Shown: positions 16,932 through 25,990, numbered from the stretch's first letter. The stretch is DNA of 64,000 nucleotides from Nonomuraea helvata (GCF_039535785.1 NZ_BAAAXV010000005.1:1426001-1490000), one strand, 5' to 3'. Translations and numbers: made by a program. Notes: generated from the letters alone by a model not told the origin.

Positions 16932-19784
16932 TCAGGAAAAGAGGTGGTCGACGACCCGCGCGGTCGCCTTGCCGTCGTCGCGGGGAGCGAACGTCGCCCG
17001 GAAGGACTCGTAGCGGTCCCTGTGGGCGGCGGCGACGGAGTCGATGGACCGCAGGGCCTCGACCACCTCGGCCGACGTCGACAGCACCGGCCCCGGCGCG
17101 AGCTCCGCCAGGTCCAGGTAGAGCCCCCGCTTCGACGAGTATTTCGCCAGGTCGTACCCGTAGAACACGATCGGCCGGCCCGTGCACACGAAGTCGAACA
17201 TCACCGACGAGTAGTCCGTCACCAGCACGTCCGCCACCAGCAACAAGTCCGCGATGTCGGGATAAGTGGTGACGTCGTGGGCGATGTCGGGGACGGCGGG
17301 CATCGCCTGCATCGGGTGCGCCCGCACCAGGATCTCGTGATCGGCCCCCAGCGCCTCGCGCGCCTTGGCCAGGTCCAGCTTGACCATGGCGTTCTTGCGG
17401 TCGTAATCCCGCCACGTGGGCGCGTAGAGGATCACCCGCTTGCCCTCGACGAGCCCCAGCCGCTCGCGCACGGCGGCCGCCAACTCCTCCCGGTCGGGAG
17501 AGTGGAGCACGTCGTTGCGCGGCAGCCCGCTCTCCAGGATCTCGCCCTTGTAGCCGAAGGCCTTACGCAGGATCGGCGTCGCCCACGGCGACTGCGACAG
17601 CAGCAGGTCCCAGCCGCGCACCTCCGCCGCCTGCCGGTGCCAGATCGGCGGCCTGGGGTCGCGGGCCATGTGGGGCAGGTCGTTGCCGACGCGCTTGGCC
17701 GGGGTGCCGTGCCAGGTCTGCAGCACCACCTGGTCCTCCCGCGCCCGGAACCAGGCCGGCAGGAACGAGTTGGTCACGATGTGGCGGGACCTGGCCAGCG
17801 CGGCGTGGTGCTCGCGGCTGCCCGCGCGGATGACGGTCGCGCCGCCGGGCGGCACGAAGGCGCCGTCCTTGACGATCCAGATGTGCTCGCGGTCGTCGCC
17901 CCGGCGCAGCCGCTCCTCGTAGATCGCGCGGACGCTGTCGGCGTAGAGCCGCCCGTCGTTGACGACGTAGACGGTCGCGTCCGTCAGCGGCTCCGTGCGC
18001 TGGGCCGGGTAGAAGACGCGGCGCAGCACGTGGGTGCCCGCCACGCCCCGCTCGTCCGCGGGCCGTGCCTCCTCGACCGTCACGACCGGCACGTCGAAGC
18101 GGGTGGAGATCATCCGGTACGTGCGCCCGTCGAACGCGCGCGGATCCTCGTCGAGCCCGGCCAGGGCCGCGTGGTCCATGCGCAACGGCACGATCTCACC
18201 CGACGGGTGGCGGATCGACATGTTCCAGGTGCCGGAGGCCAGCGGCACGGACTCGCCGAAGCGGTCCATGGCCGACGGCTCGACGCGTACGGAGAACTCC
18301 TCGCCGGAGCGCTCCATCGGCAGCCAGTAGCACAGCCCGGACCGGTGCCGCAGCGTCAGCGTGCGGGGACCGGCAGCGTCGGGATAGCTGCCGCGCAGGA
18401 CGAGCGCGGAGCCCTCCCAGACCGCGGAGGTGATCACGGGGCGGATGCGGTGGGCCGAGACGACCACGCGGTCGCGGCGGTCACCGAGCACGGTGATCTC
18501 GCGGTCGCCCACCGGCGTGCGGGTCTCCACCAGGTCGCCGAGCATGACAGAAGCCGCGGGATCGCCCTTGGGCTCGACCCAGAGCCGCCGCCCGTCCTTC
18601 TCCTGCAGCAGCGCGGACACGGCCAGGCCCACCACGACCTGCGTGCCGTCGCCCGCGGGCGTGAAGTCGGCGGCGATGCGGTGGCCGCCCAGCCGGGCGT
18701 GGCCCTTGGTCACCGTACGCCCGCGCAGGAAGATCTTCAGCTCGAGGCGCTCGCCCTCGACGGACACGCCCGTCAGCTCGGCCCTGTTGGGCTGGAGCAC
18801 GACCTGCAGCGCCCGGTCGGACGTCCACACCGGCCTGATCCACCAGCCCGGCTTCAGCTTGAGCCCGGCCGGGCGCTCCGGCCGGCCGACGGAGGAGCCG
18901 CGCAGCAGGCCCGTGGCCCGCGCGCCCCGGCTCCAGAACACGATCTCGGCCCGCCACGTCGTGGCGTCGGGCACCGACGGCCGGTGGCGCATCCGCCGCC
19001 GCACGGCGGACACCACGCCGCGCACGGCGCCGCGCCAGCGCAGCGGCCACGGGCTCAGCTCGGCGCTGAACCCGGACCAGTCGTAGTTGCAGCCGGGCTC
19101 GCGCGCGCCGTGCGTGGCCTCGGGCGCGAGCACGCGGTGCGTGCGCATGCGGATGGGCGGCAGCCAGCGCGGTCCGCGCAGCACCACGGTCGCCCGGTTG
19201 AACCTGCGGCTGCGGACGGACAGCCCCGCCAGATAGGCGAACCCGGTGACGCGCAGCCTGCCGTCGGCCCAGACGATGTCGTCGATGTGGGTGACCGGCA
19301 CGAGGTCGGCCCGCCGCAGGCGGTAGAGGTCGGGCGGGAGCTCGTCACGGAAGGGCAGGTCGGCGTACCAGCGCAGGCCCTTGCGGATGCGCTTGGACGG
19401 CTCGGCCGCCGCGGTCACGACCTTGACGAGCGTCTCCCCCTCGACGAGCTCCTCGTCGGGCCGGTGCTCGATCAGGTGGACGATGACGCGCCGCGCGACC
19501 GGCAGGTCGTGCTTGACGCGCGCGTCGACGGCCGCCAGGTAGGGCCGGACGAGATCGAGCATCTCACGCCGCCGCGCGGCGCCACGCTTGACCGCGAGGT
19601 CCATGCGCGCCCCGAGCGGGCCGCTCAAGACCTCGGTGTCGAACGCGGCGTCGCGACCGCCTGGGCCGAGCGCTCGCATGACCGCTTCGAGAGGCTCTCC
19701 ACGGTCGCAGAGATCCTGGACAGCCTTGAGGCGGTCGGCGAGCGAGTCGCCGCCCTGGCTCTGGGCTGTGACGCCGGTGGCCAT
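16932..19784 (-). CDS. CDP-glycerol glycerophosphotransferase (TagF/TarL-like), large
   Basis: Peripheral membrane-type polymerase of wall teichoic acid or related polyol-phosphate polymers; 950 residues, larger than the ~750 of B. subtilis TagF. The C-terminal ~380 residues contain the catalytic signatures: LQTWHGTPAKRVGND, ILYAPTWRDY, and LVTDYSSVMFDF followed by RPIVFYGYD. The N-terminal ~550 residues hold beta-rich segments (for example RVTGFAYLAG, VVLRGPRWLPP) plus a helical start, perhaps an acceptor-binding module. A single transferase without tagB/tagD neighbours, so linkage and donor synthesis must be encoded elsewhere. The ATG at 19784 is the only good start. Donor could also be CDP-ribitol. 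Confidence 0.82.
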   Translation of the reverse strand: MATGVTAQSQGGDSLADRLKAVQDLCDRGEPLEAVMRALGPGGRDAAFDTEVLSGPLGARMDLAVKRGAARRREMLDLVRPYLAAVDARVKHDLPVARRVIVHLIEHRPDEELVEGETLVKVVTAAAEPSKRIRKGLRWYADLPFRDELPPDLYRLRRADLVPVTHIDDIVWADGRLRVTGFAYLAGLSVRSRRFNRATVVLRGPRWLPPIRMRTHRVLAPEATHGAREPGCNYDWSGFSAELSPWPLRWRGAVRGVVSAVRRRMRHRPSVPDATTWRAEIVFWSRGARATGLLRGSSVGRPERPAGLKLKPGWWIRPVWTSDRALQVVLQPNRAELTGVSVEGERLELKIFLRGRTVTKGHARLGGHRIAADFTPAGDGTQVVVGLAVSALLQEKDGRRLWVEPKGDPAASVMLGDLVETRTPVGDREITVLGDRRDRVVVSAHRIRPVITSAVWEGSALVLRGSYPDAAGPRTLTLRHRSGLCYWLPMERSGEEFSVRVEPSAMDRFGESVPLASGTWNMSIRHPSGEIVPLRMDHAALAGLDEDPRAFDGRTYRMISTRFDVPVVTVEEARPADERGVAGTHVLRRVFYPAQRTEPLTDATVYVVNDGRLYADSVRAIYEERLRRGDDREHIWIVKDGAFVPPGGATVIRAGSREHHAALARSRHIVTNSFLPAWFRAREDQVVLQTWHGTPAKRVGNDLPHMARDPRPPIWHRQAAEVRGWDLLLSQSPWATPILRKAFGYKGEILESGLPRNDVLHSPDREELAAAVRERLGLVEGKRVILYAPTWRDYDRKNAMVKLDLAKAREALGADHEILVRAHPMQAMPAVPDIAHDVTTYPDIADLLLVADVLVTDYSSVMFDFVCTGRPIVFYGYDLAKYSSKRGLYLDLAELAPGPVLSTSAEVVEALRSIDSVAAAHRDRYESFRATFAPRDDGKATARVVDHLFS

Positions 19785-19877
19785 AGGGTGGCACCGCCTT
19801 TCGGGCCGCCATCAGTGTTCTGCCCATGGTAATGGGAGTCACATGTCATGGATTCGCCGGTTCGGCGAAACAGCAGG

Positions 19878-20201
19878 TCAGACCCCTTTCTGAAAATCCG
19901 CTGAACGCCCGTCCCAGCGCGCCCGACGCATGTCCACCCGCTCGCCCCGCAACGGTGTGCCCTCCTCGCGCCAGTGCGTCAGGCAGCGTTGTACGTGGTC
20001 AGGGGCCGCGCCGGTGCCGTCGGCGTGCACGACGCGCCACCACGGCACGCCGCCGCCCCACGTGGACATCACCTTGCCGACCTGACGGGGGCCGCCCTCG
20101 CCGAGGTATTCGGCGATGTCGCCGTACGCCATGACCTTGCCGGGCGGGATGCGCTCGACGAGGTCGAGCACCCGCTCGGCGAACGGGTTCAGGGGGTCCA
20201 T
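19878..20201 (-). CDS. alkyltransferase-like protein (ATL), MGMT fold without the catalytic cysteine
   Basis: 107-residue homologue of the DNA-binding domain of O6-alkylguanine-DNA alkyltransferases. VMAYGDIAEYLG is the recognition helix region. Where MGMT has PCHRVV, this protein has PWWRVV, so it cannot accept an alkyl group; such ATL proteins bind O6-alkylguanine and flag it for nucleotide excision repair. Its place near adnA and moeZ matches an M. tuberculosis ATL gene. The start overlaps the end of the upstream hypothetical gene by 13 bp, indicating an operon. Confidence 0.9.
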   Translation of the reverse strand: MDPLNPFAERVLDLVERIPPGKVMAYGDIAEYLGEGGPRQVGKVMSTWGGGVPWWRVVHADGTGAAPDHVQRCLTHWREEGTPLRGERVDMRRARWDGRSADFQKGV

Positions 20202-20548
20202 GCCGCGGGACCCGCGTCGATGATCTCGTCGAACTTTCCGATCTCCATCGCGCTGCCGCCCGTCAGCACCTCGATGACGCCGTCACGCAGCGCGTAGACC
20301 TCGCCGTCCTCGCCCATGAGCCGGGCGCCCAGCGCGGCCGACAGCCGGAGGAGCTGTGCGACGTGCCAGTCGGAGCCGGGCTCCCCGACCAGCTGGCCCT
20401 GCCAGCGCGCCACCGCGTGCGTGCCGCCCCGGTGTGCGGCCACGATCTCGTCAGATCCGCGCAGCTCGAAACCGGCCGGCGCGATGGCCTTCGCGAGCTC
20501 CGCGAAGGCGAGTGGCGACTCGCGCACCACCCGCAGCTCGTATCCCAT
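20189..20548 (-). CDS. hypothetical protein, 119 residues
   Basis: I do not recognise a family. Soluble, mixed alpha/beta, beginning MGYELRVVRESPLAF and ending in a short acidic tail; no signal peptide or membrane segment. SDWHVAQLLRLSAALGA and MGEDGEVYALRDGVIEVL resemble small actinobacterial proteins of unknown function. It overlaps the ATL gene by 13 bp and is therefore probably co-transcribed, but nothing in the sequence suggests a DNA-repair role. Confidence 0.7.
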   Translation of the reverse strand: MGYELRVVRESPLAFAELAKAIAPAGFELRGSDEIVAAHRGGTHAVARWQGQLVGEPGSDWHVAQLLRLSAALGARLMGEDGEVYALRDGVIEVLTGGSAMEIGKFDEIIDAGPAAWTP

Positions 20549-20596
20549 GACGGGGGACCATAGCGGAACTTTACTGTTCGCGCGGATCGTAAAGGT

Positions 20597-21748
20597 TCAC
20601 TCCTTGCGCTGATTGAGCAGGATGATCGCGCCGCAGAACATGACCAGCGCGACCAGCACCCCTCCCCCGTACAGCCACAGCCGCAGCGGATCGGGCCCCG
20701 GCCGCGTGGGCACGGGCGAGTCCTCACCCTGCCCGAAGTGCTCCTTGCCCGCCACGACGCTGCGCTGCTCGCCGGTGAGCCGCTCGGCGGCGTTGAGCGC
20801 GGCGGCCGCGTCCACGACCCCGTACCCGGTCTGGTCGTCGTACCCCGCGGCGGGCCTGCCGCGTGCGCTCGACGCCAGTGCCTGGGCGACCTGCTCGGGC
20901 GGCAGGTCCGGATATTTCGCCTTGATGAGGGCGGCCACGCCCGCCACGAGCGCGGCGGCCGAGCTCGTGCCCTCCGACAGCTCGTAGCCGCTCTTGCGCT
21001 TGACCACGGGCACGCCCACGCCGGGCGCGGCGACCAGCACGGAGAGGTTGTCGCTGCTGAACGCCGCCCGCTTGCCCTGTTTGTCGGTGGCCGCCACGCC
21101 GATGACCCCCGGGTAGCCGGCCGGGAAGCTCCAGTAGGAGGTGCTGTTCTGCCTGGCGTACTCGGTCAGGCCGTCGTTGCCCACGGCAGCGACCAGGACG
21201 ACGCCCTTGCCGAGCGCGTACGAGACGGCCTCGCGCTCGGACCTGAGCGGGCCGTAGGAGCCGATGGACATGCTGACGACCTTGGCTCCGTGGTTGGCCG
21301 CGTAGCGCAGCGCCCGGGCGAGCGGGCTCTCCGTGACCTGCTCCTCGTCCTGCGCCGGTGGGACGCTCACCTCAGGATCGTCGTCCGTGAGCATGGGGAG
21401 CGACAGGATGTGCGCCTTGGGCGCCACGCCGATCAGCCCGTCGTCCTCGCCCGAGGCCGCGATCAGGCCGGCCATGGCGGTGCCGTGCCTGCCCGGCGGC
21501 ATCTGGCGGCTCACGGCGCCCGAGGTCATGTCCGGGCCCGCGCTCACGCGCCCCTTCAGCTCCTTGATCTGACCGTCCACGCCGCTGTCCACGACGGCGA
21601 CCGTGACGCCCTCGCCCTTGGTGACGGTCCACGCCTGCTCCACGTTGAGCGCGTCGAGCACCCACTGCTGCTGGTCCCGCACGGGCGCGGCGGAAGGTCC
21701 TGACAGCACGAGCAGCGCGGCGGTGAGCGCGCGCACGCCGGCTAGCAC
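20597..21748 (-). CDS. membrane-anchored subtilisin-like serine protease (mycosin-like), module 1
   Basis: S8 peptidase, 383 residues. Catalytic Asp54 in VVDSGVD, His88 in RHGTAMAG, oxyanion Asn191 in VGNDG, Ser262 in GTSSAAALVAG. The N-terminal hydrophobic stretch is a signal peptide and a single membrane helix at about 355-378 (LYGGGVLVALVMFCGAIILL) is followed by a short basic tail, the topology of type VII secretion mycosins. No ESX genes are present. The GTG at 21746-21748 overlaps the stop of the upstream membrane-protein gene by seven bases. An open frame runs further upstream but lies inside the partner gene. Paralogue of the protease at 22816-24057. Confidence 0.88.
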   Translation of the reverse strand: MLAGVRALTAALLVLSGPSAAPVRDQQQWVLDALNVEQAWTVTKGEGVTVAVVDSGVDGQIKELKGRVSAGPDMTSGAVSRQMPPGRHGTAMAGLIAASGEDDGLIGVAPKAHILSLPMLTDDDPEVSVPPAQDEEQVTESPLARALRYAANHGAKVVSMSIGSYGPLRSEREAVSYALGKGVVLVAAVGNDGLTEYARQNSTSYWSFPAGYPGVIGVAATDKQGKRAAFSSDNLSVLVAAPGVGVPVVKRKSGYELSEGTSSAAALVAGVAALIKAKYPDLPPEQVAQALASSARGRPAAGYDDQTGYGVVDAAAALNAAERLTGEQRSVVAGKEHFGQGEDSPVPTRPGPDPLRLWLYGGGVLVALVMFCGAIILLNQRKE

Positions 21749-22650
21749 ACGTTCCCCTGGGTGCAGGGCGGCACCTTGGGCGGGTCCGCGAGGAAGTAGG
21801 CGATCTGGTTGCCGACGGACTTGGCGGCCGGCCAGAGCTCGCTGTGCAGGATCTCCTCGGGCGGGATCGCGGCCCTGGTCCGCCCGTCGGCGTAGCCCGC
21901 CGTCGAGAAGACGATGTACGGCCCCGCGCCCACCCAGCCGGTGCGCTGGCGCTGGTCGGGGCCGAAGCGCTCGCTGATCGTGCCGGGGAAGGCGACGGGC
22001 AGCACGCCCACGCGGTCGTCCTGGGTGAGCTCCTCGGTGGCCGAGACCCTGGACTCCTCGTCCTTCAGCACGGCGACCCCGACCGTGATCACGAACGAGG
22101 CCGTCTGGTCGATGTACGTCGCCCGCAACATCGTGAGGCAGCCATGGCTCTGCAGCACCCCCGCGACGGAGGCGTCCACGCCCTTGCCGCACTCGGTCTC
22201 AGGGGCGATGCCGACGCGCCTGGCGTACTGCTGGGCACGGTCGAGCCCGAGGTACTTCACCTCTTCGGGGAAGACTCCCGTCGCCGGCCACGCCTGCCAG
22301 CGCCTGGCGATCTCCTCCTGCTGGTACCGGCTCTGCTCCGTGGGGGTCAGCGGGCGCGAACGCGTCTCGGCGAACAGGCCGATCGTGCCGAGCAGCACGA
22401 CCACCGACGACACGACCACGATGACGCTGAGCAGGGTCACGAACATGCGCCTGTACCGGACACCATGCTGGAGCGCGTCCAGTTCCGCGCGCTGCTTGAC
22501 GGCTGCCCGCGTACGGGAGTTCGCCGCCGGCCAGGCACGGATGCGCGACCCCCGGCCGGCGGGGGTGCCGAGCGGGTTCCTGTGGCCCTGCGTGGCCTCT
22601 CCCTCGGCGCGAGGAAGCCCTGACGTCGACCTACGAGCCTTCACCACCAC
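21742..22650 (-). CDS. single-pass membrane protein partner of S8 protease, module 1
   Basis: 302 residues, no recognised family. A basic cytoplasmic N-terminus of ~68 residues, one membrane helix at about 70-93 (MFVTLLSVIVVVSSVVVLLG), then an extracytoplasmic domain with RRWQAWPATGVFP, RVGIAPETEC, GCLTMLRATYID and a C-terminal PPCTQGNVC. Four cysteines outside the membrane could form two disulfides. The same layout and motifs recur in the gene at 24045-24761, which is likewise followed by a subtilase, so the pair is a duplicated functional unit. The GTG at 22650 is the likely start; a dispersed repeat precedes it. Confidence 0.78.
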   Translation of the reverse strand: MVVKARRSTSGLPRAEGEATQGHRNPLGTPAGRGSRIRAWPAANSRTRAAVKQRAELDALQHGVRYRRMFVTLLSVIVVVSSVVVLLGTIGLFAETRSRPLTPTEQSRYQQEEIARRWQAWPATGVFPEEVKYLGLDRAQQYARRVGIAPETECGKGVDASVAGVLQSHGCLTMLRATYIDQTASFVITVGVAVLKDEESRVSATEELTQDDRVGVLPVAFPGTISERFGPDQRQRTGWVGAGPYIVFSTAGYADGRTRAAIPPEEILHSELWPAAKSVGNQIAYFLADPPKVPPCTQGNVC

Positions 22651-22671
22651 CTCTTCCCGGCTCCTGTGTCT

Positions 22672-22786
22672 ATGGCCTCTGCTCCGCAGAGGCGGGCTCG
22701 GTCGCTTCCGAGCCGCCGCCTTCCCTCGTCGCTCCGGTCGCTACGCTCCCTGCGCTCCTCAGTCCAGGCGGCGGCGCTCCCTCGCA
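22672..22786. repeat. dispersed ~115-bp structured element, copy 1
   Basis: Intergenic element almost nine-tenths identical to 45192-45305. Begins with an 8-bp stem GCCTCTGC-TCC-GCAGAGGC (22675-22693), then a second hairpin GGCTCGG...CCGAGCC, and a long-range pair GCCGCCGCCT/AGGCGGCGGC enclosing GCTCC-rich sequence. The first stem differs from copy 2 at two base pairs, both compensated, pointing to a conserved hairpin. It sits between two minus-strand genes. Confidence 0.75.
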
Positions 22787-22815
22787 TGTCTATTTCGTCC
22801 CCCTTGATAGGCGGA

Positions 22816-24057
22816 TCATGCGCCTTGCGAGCTGTGTGCCCGGCGGACGCGCCTGACCAGGACGAATATGACTGCCAGCGACGCGAGCGCGCCGAGGGTG
22901 GCCGCGGCGGCGACGGTCGTGTGGATCGCGACGCTCCTCTCGTCCCTGGCGATGACCTTGATGGGGGCCGCCCGGCCGCCGGGCAGCGGCTCGGCGGAGT
23001 CCTGCGCCTGGGCGCCCGCGGCGGTCTCGGTGTACCCGGCCAGCTTGCCGGCCTCCGACAGGGCCCTGGCCGCGTTCACGACGCCGAACCCGGTGGCGAT
23101 GTCGTACCCTCCCGGCGGCCGGTCGTTGGCGCCGGCGGTGAGGGCGCGGGCGACCAGCGGCGGCGACATGTCCGGATATTTTGCCTTAATGAGGGCGGCT
23201 ACTCCGGAGACCAGCGCGGTCGCCTGCGAGGTGCCCCGACCGACCCAGTACTCGTCACCGGGCCCGGCGCCCATGATGTCCACGCCCGGGGCGGCGACCA
23301 GCACGGAGGAGTTCCAGTTGGAGAACGCGGCCCGGCGCAGCCGCCGGTCCGTCGCTCCCACCGAGACGACACCGGGGAACGCGGCCGGATAGGAGTAGGG
23401 GGCGTAGTCCACGTCGACCTTCCTGTCGCCGTCGTTGCCCGCGGCGGCCACGAGCACGACGCCCTTGGAGATGGCGTAGCGGATGGCCGCCCGCTCCTCT
23501 TCGGTCGCCAGCTCCTTGGAGATCGACATGTTGATCACGTCTGCCCCCTCGTCCACGGCGTAGCGAATGCCCCGGGCCACCACGTTCTCGAACCGCTCCG
23601 CGGTGTTGAACTCGCGGAAACCCGGCTCCTCGTCCTCGAGGATGACCCTTACTGACAGTACGTCCGCTTCGGGCGCGACGCCGATGATCCCCAGATTTCC
23701 CCCGGGACCGTGACCGTGCCCGGCGATCAGCGAGGCCATGTACGTGCCGTGCAGGCGGAGCGGAGCGACCCCCGGGGGGTTCGCGCCCGCGGTGAAGTCC
23801 TTGCCCACCCGCACCGAGCCGACCAGGTCGCGATGGCGCGGATCGACGCCGGAGTCGAGCACCGCCACCGTCACCCCGCGGCCCTTGCTGGTGCGCCACG
23901 CGTGGGTCAGCTCCAGCGTCCTGATGACCGGCCGCTGTCCGCCGCGCACGTCGTCCGCCCGCGCGGGAGCGGCCGTGAACAGCAGCATCCCGGCCGCCGC
24001 GACCGCCGCGCCTCTCGTCAGCACGGTCCGCGTACTGCCCAGGCTCAGCACCGCCAC
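22816..24057 (-). CDS. membrane-anchored subtilisin-like serine protease (mycosin-like), module 2
   Basis: S8 peptidase, 413 residues, paralogue of the one at 20597-21748. Signal peptide ending near PARA; Asp68 in VLDSGVD, His103 in RLHGTYMA, Asn208 in AGNDG, Ser277 in GRGTSQATALVSG; a C-terminal membrane helix about 384-405 (AAAATLGALASLAVIFVLV) and a basic tail. The shared block GVAALIKAKYPD after the serine is identical in both proteases. GTG at 24055-24057 overlaps the partner stop by 13 bp, with GAGGAG upstream; GTG at 24051 is an alternative. Mycosin-like in layout, but no type VII secretion genes are nearby. Confidence 0.88.
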   Translation of the reverse strand: MAVLSLGSTRTVLTRGAAVAAAGMLLFTAAPARADDVRGGQRPVIRTLELTHAWRTSKGRGVTVAVLDSGVDPRHRDLVGSVRVGKDFTAGANPPGVAPLRLHGTYMASLIAGHGHGPGGNLGIIGVAPEADVLSVRVILEDEEPGFREFNTAERFENVVARGIRYAVDEGADVINMSISKELATEEERAAIRYAISKGVVLVAAAGNDGDRKVDVDYAPYSYPAAFPGVVSVGATDRRLRRAAFSNWNSSVLVAAPGVDIMGAGPGDEYWVGRGTSQATALVSGVAALIKAKYPDMSPPLVARALTAGANDRPPGGYDIATGFGVVNAARALSEAGKLAGYTETAAGAQAQDSAEPLPGGRAAPIKVIARDERSVAIHTTVAAAATLGALASLAVIFVLVRRVRRAHSSQGA

Positions 24058-24761
24058 TCCTCGGCCGCGCAGTCGGGCGTCCTCGGCGTGCTGAGGTCGG
24101 TCAGCACGTGCTCGGCGATCTCGGTGGCGAAGGCGAAGATGGCGGGCCGCTGCTCGTCCGCCGCGTCCGCCGGCCGCCCGTCCACCTGGCCCGCCGTGGT
24201 CAGCACCAGGTACGGGCCTGCCTGACGTACCGAACCGGCCTGCCGCACGGCGGGGGTGAACCGGTCGGCCACCGTGCCGCTGAAGGCCAGCGGATAAAGG
24301 CCGGGGACGGGTTTGCCGCTGTCGGAGAAGGCGGTCCTGGCGCGTGCGGCGCCCGGCTCGTCACGCATGGCCACCACGCCGATCGTGACGAGCACGCCGC
24401 GCAGCGCGTCGATGTAGGTGGCCCGGAGCAGGCCCCTGCAGCCCGCCCTGCGCAGCGCCTTGACCGCCTTGGCGTCGACGGGGTCGCAGGAGGTCTGAGG
24501 CGAGATGCCGATCCTGCTGGCACGTTCCTGGCCGCCCTGCTCGGCGGAGTACGGCAGTGTGGCGGGGAAGATACGTCCGCTGGGCCAGGTGCGCCAGCGC
24601 TCGGCGACCTCGTGCCTGGCCGCCGCCTGAAGCTCCATCGTGGTGGGGCCGCGGGTGAGCTCCGTCACGGCCGCGCTGCCCGCCACCCCGGCGGCCGCCG
24701 CGCAGACCAGGGTCAGCGCGGAGGCCACCACGAGAGTGGGCCAGGGCCGAGCGGAGTTCAC
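24045..24761 (-). CDS. single-pass membrane protein partner of S8 protease, module 2
   Basis: 238 residues, paralogue of the protein at 21742-22650 with a much shorter cytoplasmic segment. Membrane helix at about 9-31 (TLVVASALTLVCAAAAGVAG). Extracytoplasmic domain repeats the family landmarks: AERWRTWPSGRIFP, RIGISPQTSC, GCRGLLRATYID, VTIGVVAMRDE, and a two-cysteine C-terminus PDCAAEEWRC. No known domain recognised. Translationally coupled to the following protease. Role as chaperone, inhibitor or substrate-presenting partner of the protease is conjecture. Confidence 0.78.
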   Translation of the reverse strand: MNSARPWPTLVVASALTLVCAAAAGVAGSAAVTELTRGPTTMELQAAARHEVAERWRTWPSGRIFPATLPYSAEQGGQERASRIGISPQTSCDPVDAKAVKALRRAGCRGLLRATYIDALRGVLVTIGVVAMRDEPGAARARTAFSDSGKPVPGLYPLAFSGTVADRFTPAVRQAGSVRQAGPYLVLTTAGQVDGRPADAADEQRPAIFAFATEIAEHVLTDLSTPRTPDCAAEEWRC

Positions 24762-24808
24762 CCCATCGACCTTAATAGGGCTGTCCGGGGAACTTCCCCA
24801 GAAACCCG

Positions 24809-25990
24809 TCAGTAGGTGGGCAGGCTCGGGTCTATCGTCTTGATCCAGCTCAGCACGCCGCCGCCCACGTGGACGGCGTCGGAGAACCCGGCGTTCTTGA
24901 CCACGGCGAGTGCCTCGGCCGAGCGCGCGCCGGACTTGCAGTGGAGCACGATGCGCTTGTCCTGCGGCAGCTTCTCCAGGGCCGAGCCGTTGAGGAACTC
25001 ACCCTTGGGGATCAGCGTGGCGCCGGGGATGGAGACGATCTCGTACTCGTTGGGCTCGCGGACGTCGACGAGGAAGATGTTGTCGCCGCGGTCCTGCATC
25101 TCCTTGAGCTCCAGCGCGGTGATCGTGGAGCCGCTGGCGGCCTCGGCGGCCTCGTCGGAGATCGCGCCGCAGAACGCCTCGTAGTCGTCCAGCAGCTGGG
25201 TGACCGTGGGGTTCTTGCCGCACAGGACGCACTCGGGGTCCTTGCGGACCTTGACGTCGCGGTACTTCATCTCCAGGGCGTCGTAGATCATCAGCCGCCC
25301 CACCAGCGGGTCGCCGATGCCGGTGAGCAGCTTGATGGCCTCGTTGACCTGTATGGAGCCGATCGACGCGCACAGCACGCCGAGCACGCCGCCCTCGGCG
25401 CACGACGGCACCATGCCGGGAGGCGGGGGCTCCGGGTAGAGGCAGCGGTAGCAGGGCCCGTGCTCGGCCCAGAACACGCTGGCCTGCCCGTCGAAGCGGT
25501 AGATCGAGCCCCAGACGTACGGCTTGCCGAGCAGCACCGCGGCGTCGTTCACCATGTAGCGCGTGGCGAAGTTGTCGGTGCCGTCGACGATGAGGTCGTA
25601 GCCGGAGAAGATCTCCATGACGTTCTCTGTGGTCAGCGCCGTGTTGTGGATGACGACGTCGACCAGCGGGTTGATCTCGCGGACTGACGCCGCGGCGCTC
25701 TCGGCCTTCAGCTTGCCCACGTCGGACTGGCCGTGGATGATCTGGCGCTGCAGGTTGGACTCATCGACCACGTCGAAGTCGATGATGCCGAGGGTGCCGA
25801 CGCCCGCCGCCGCGAGGTACATCAGCGCGGGCGAGCCCAGGCCCCCGGCGCCCACACACAGCACCTTGGCGTTCTTCAGCCGCTTCTGCCCCGCCATGCC
25901 CACATCGGGGATGATCAGGTGGCGCGAGTAGCGGCGCACTTCGTCGACGGTCAGCTCTGCGGCCGGCTCGACCAGCGGTGGCAACGACAC
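24809..25990 (-). CDS. moeZ: adenylyltransferase/sulfurtransferase MoeZ (ThiF/MoeB plus rhodanese)
   Basis: 393-residue fusion that adenylates and then sulfurates the C-terminus of ubiquitin-like sulfur carriers (MoaD, CysO, ThiS types) for molybdopterin, cysteine or thiamin pathways. The N-terminal ThiF/MoeB domain has GAGGLGSPALMYLAAAG, IDFDVVDESNLQRQ, zinc ligands CYRCLYPE and CVLCGKNP, and FATRYMVND. The C-terminal rhodanese domain has DVREPNEYE and active-site cysteine in LHCKSGARS. Position after the ATL region matches the M. tuberculosis moeB1/moeZ locus. Confidence 0.95.
   Translation of the reverse strand: MSLPPLVEPAAELTVDEVRRYSRHLIIPDVGMAGQKRLKNAKVLCVGAGGLGSPALMYLAAAGVGTLGIIDFDVVDESNLQRQIIHGQSDVGKLKAESAAASVREINPLVDVVIHNTALTTENVMEIFSGYDLIVDGTDNFATRYMVNDAAVLLGKPYVWGSIYRFDGQASVFWAEHGPCYRCLYPEPPPPGMVPSCAEGGVLGVLCASIGSIQVNEAIKLLTGIGDPLVGRLMIYDALEMKYRDVKVRKDPECVLCGKNPTVTQLLDDYEAFCGAISDEAAEAASGSTITALELKEMQDRGDNIFLVDVREPNEYEIVSIPGATLIPKGEFLNGSALEKLPQDKRIVLHCKSGARSAEALAVVKNAGFSDAVHVGGGVLSWIKTIDPSLPTY

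Noticed and set aside
16944..19832. 962-codon plus-strand open frame
   Set aside because: Exactly antisense to the TagF-like gene; composition is Arg/Ala/Gly/Pro without motifs, a third-position GC shadow. The same applies to 9948-12518, 12479-13918, 47204-50026 and 3925-4929.
20597..24761. Type VII (ESX) secretion locus
   Set aside because: Mycosin-like proteases are present but no EccB/C/D/E, EsxA/B, PE/PPE or WXG100 genes are seen.
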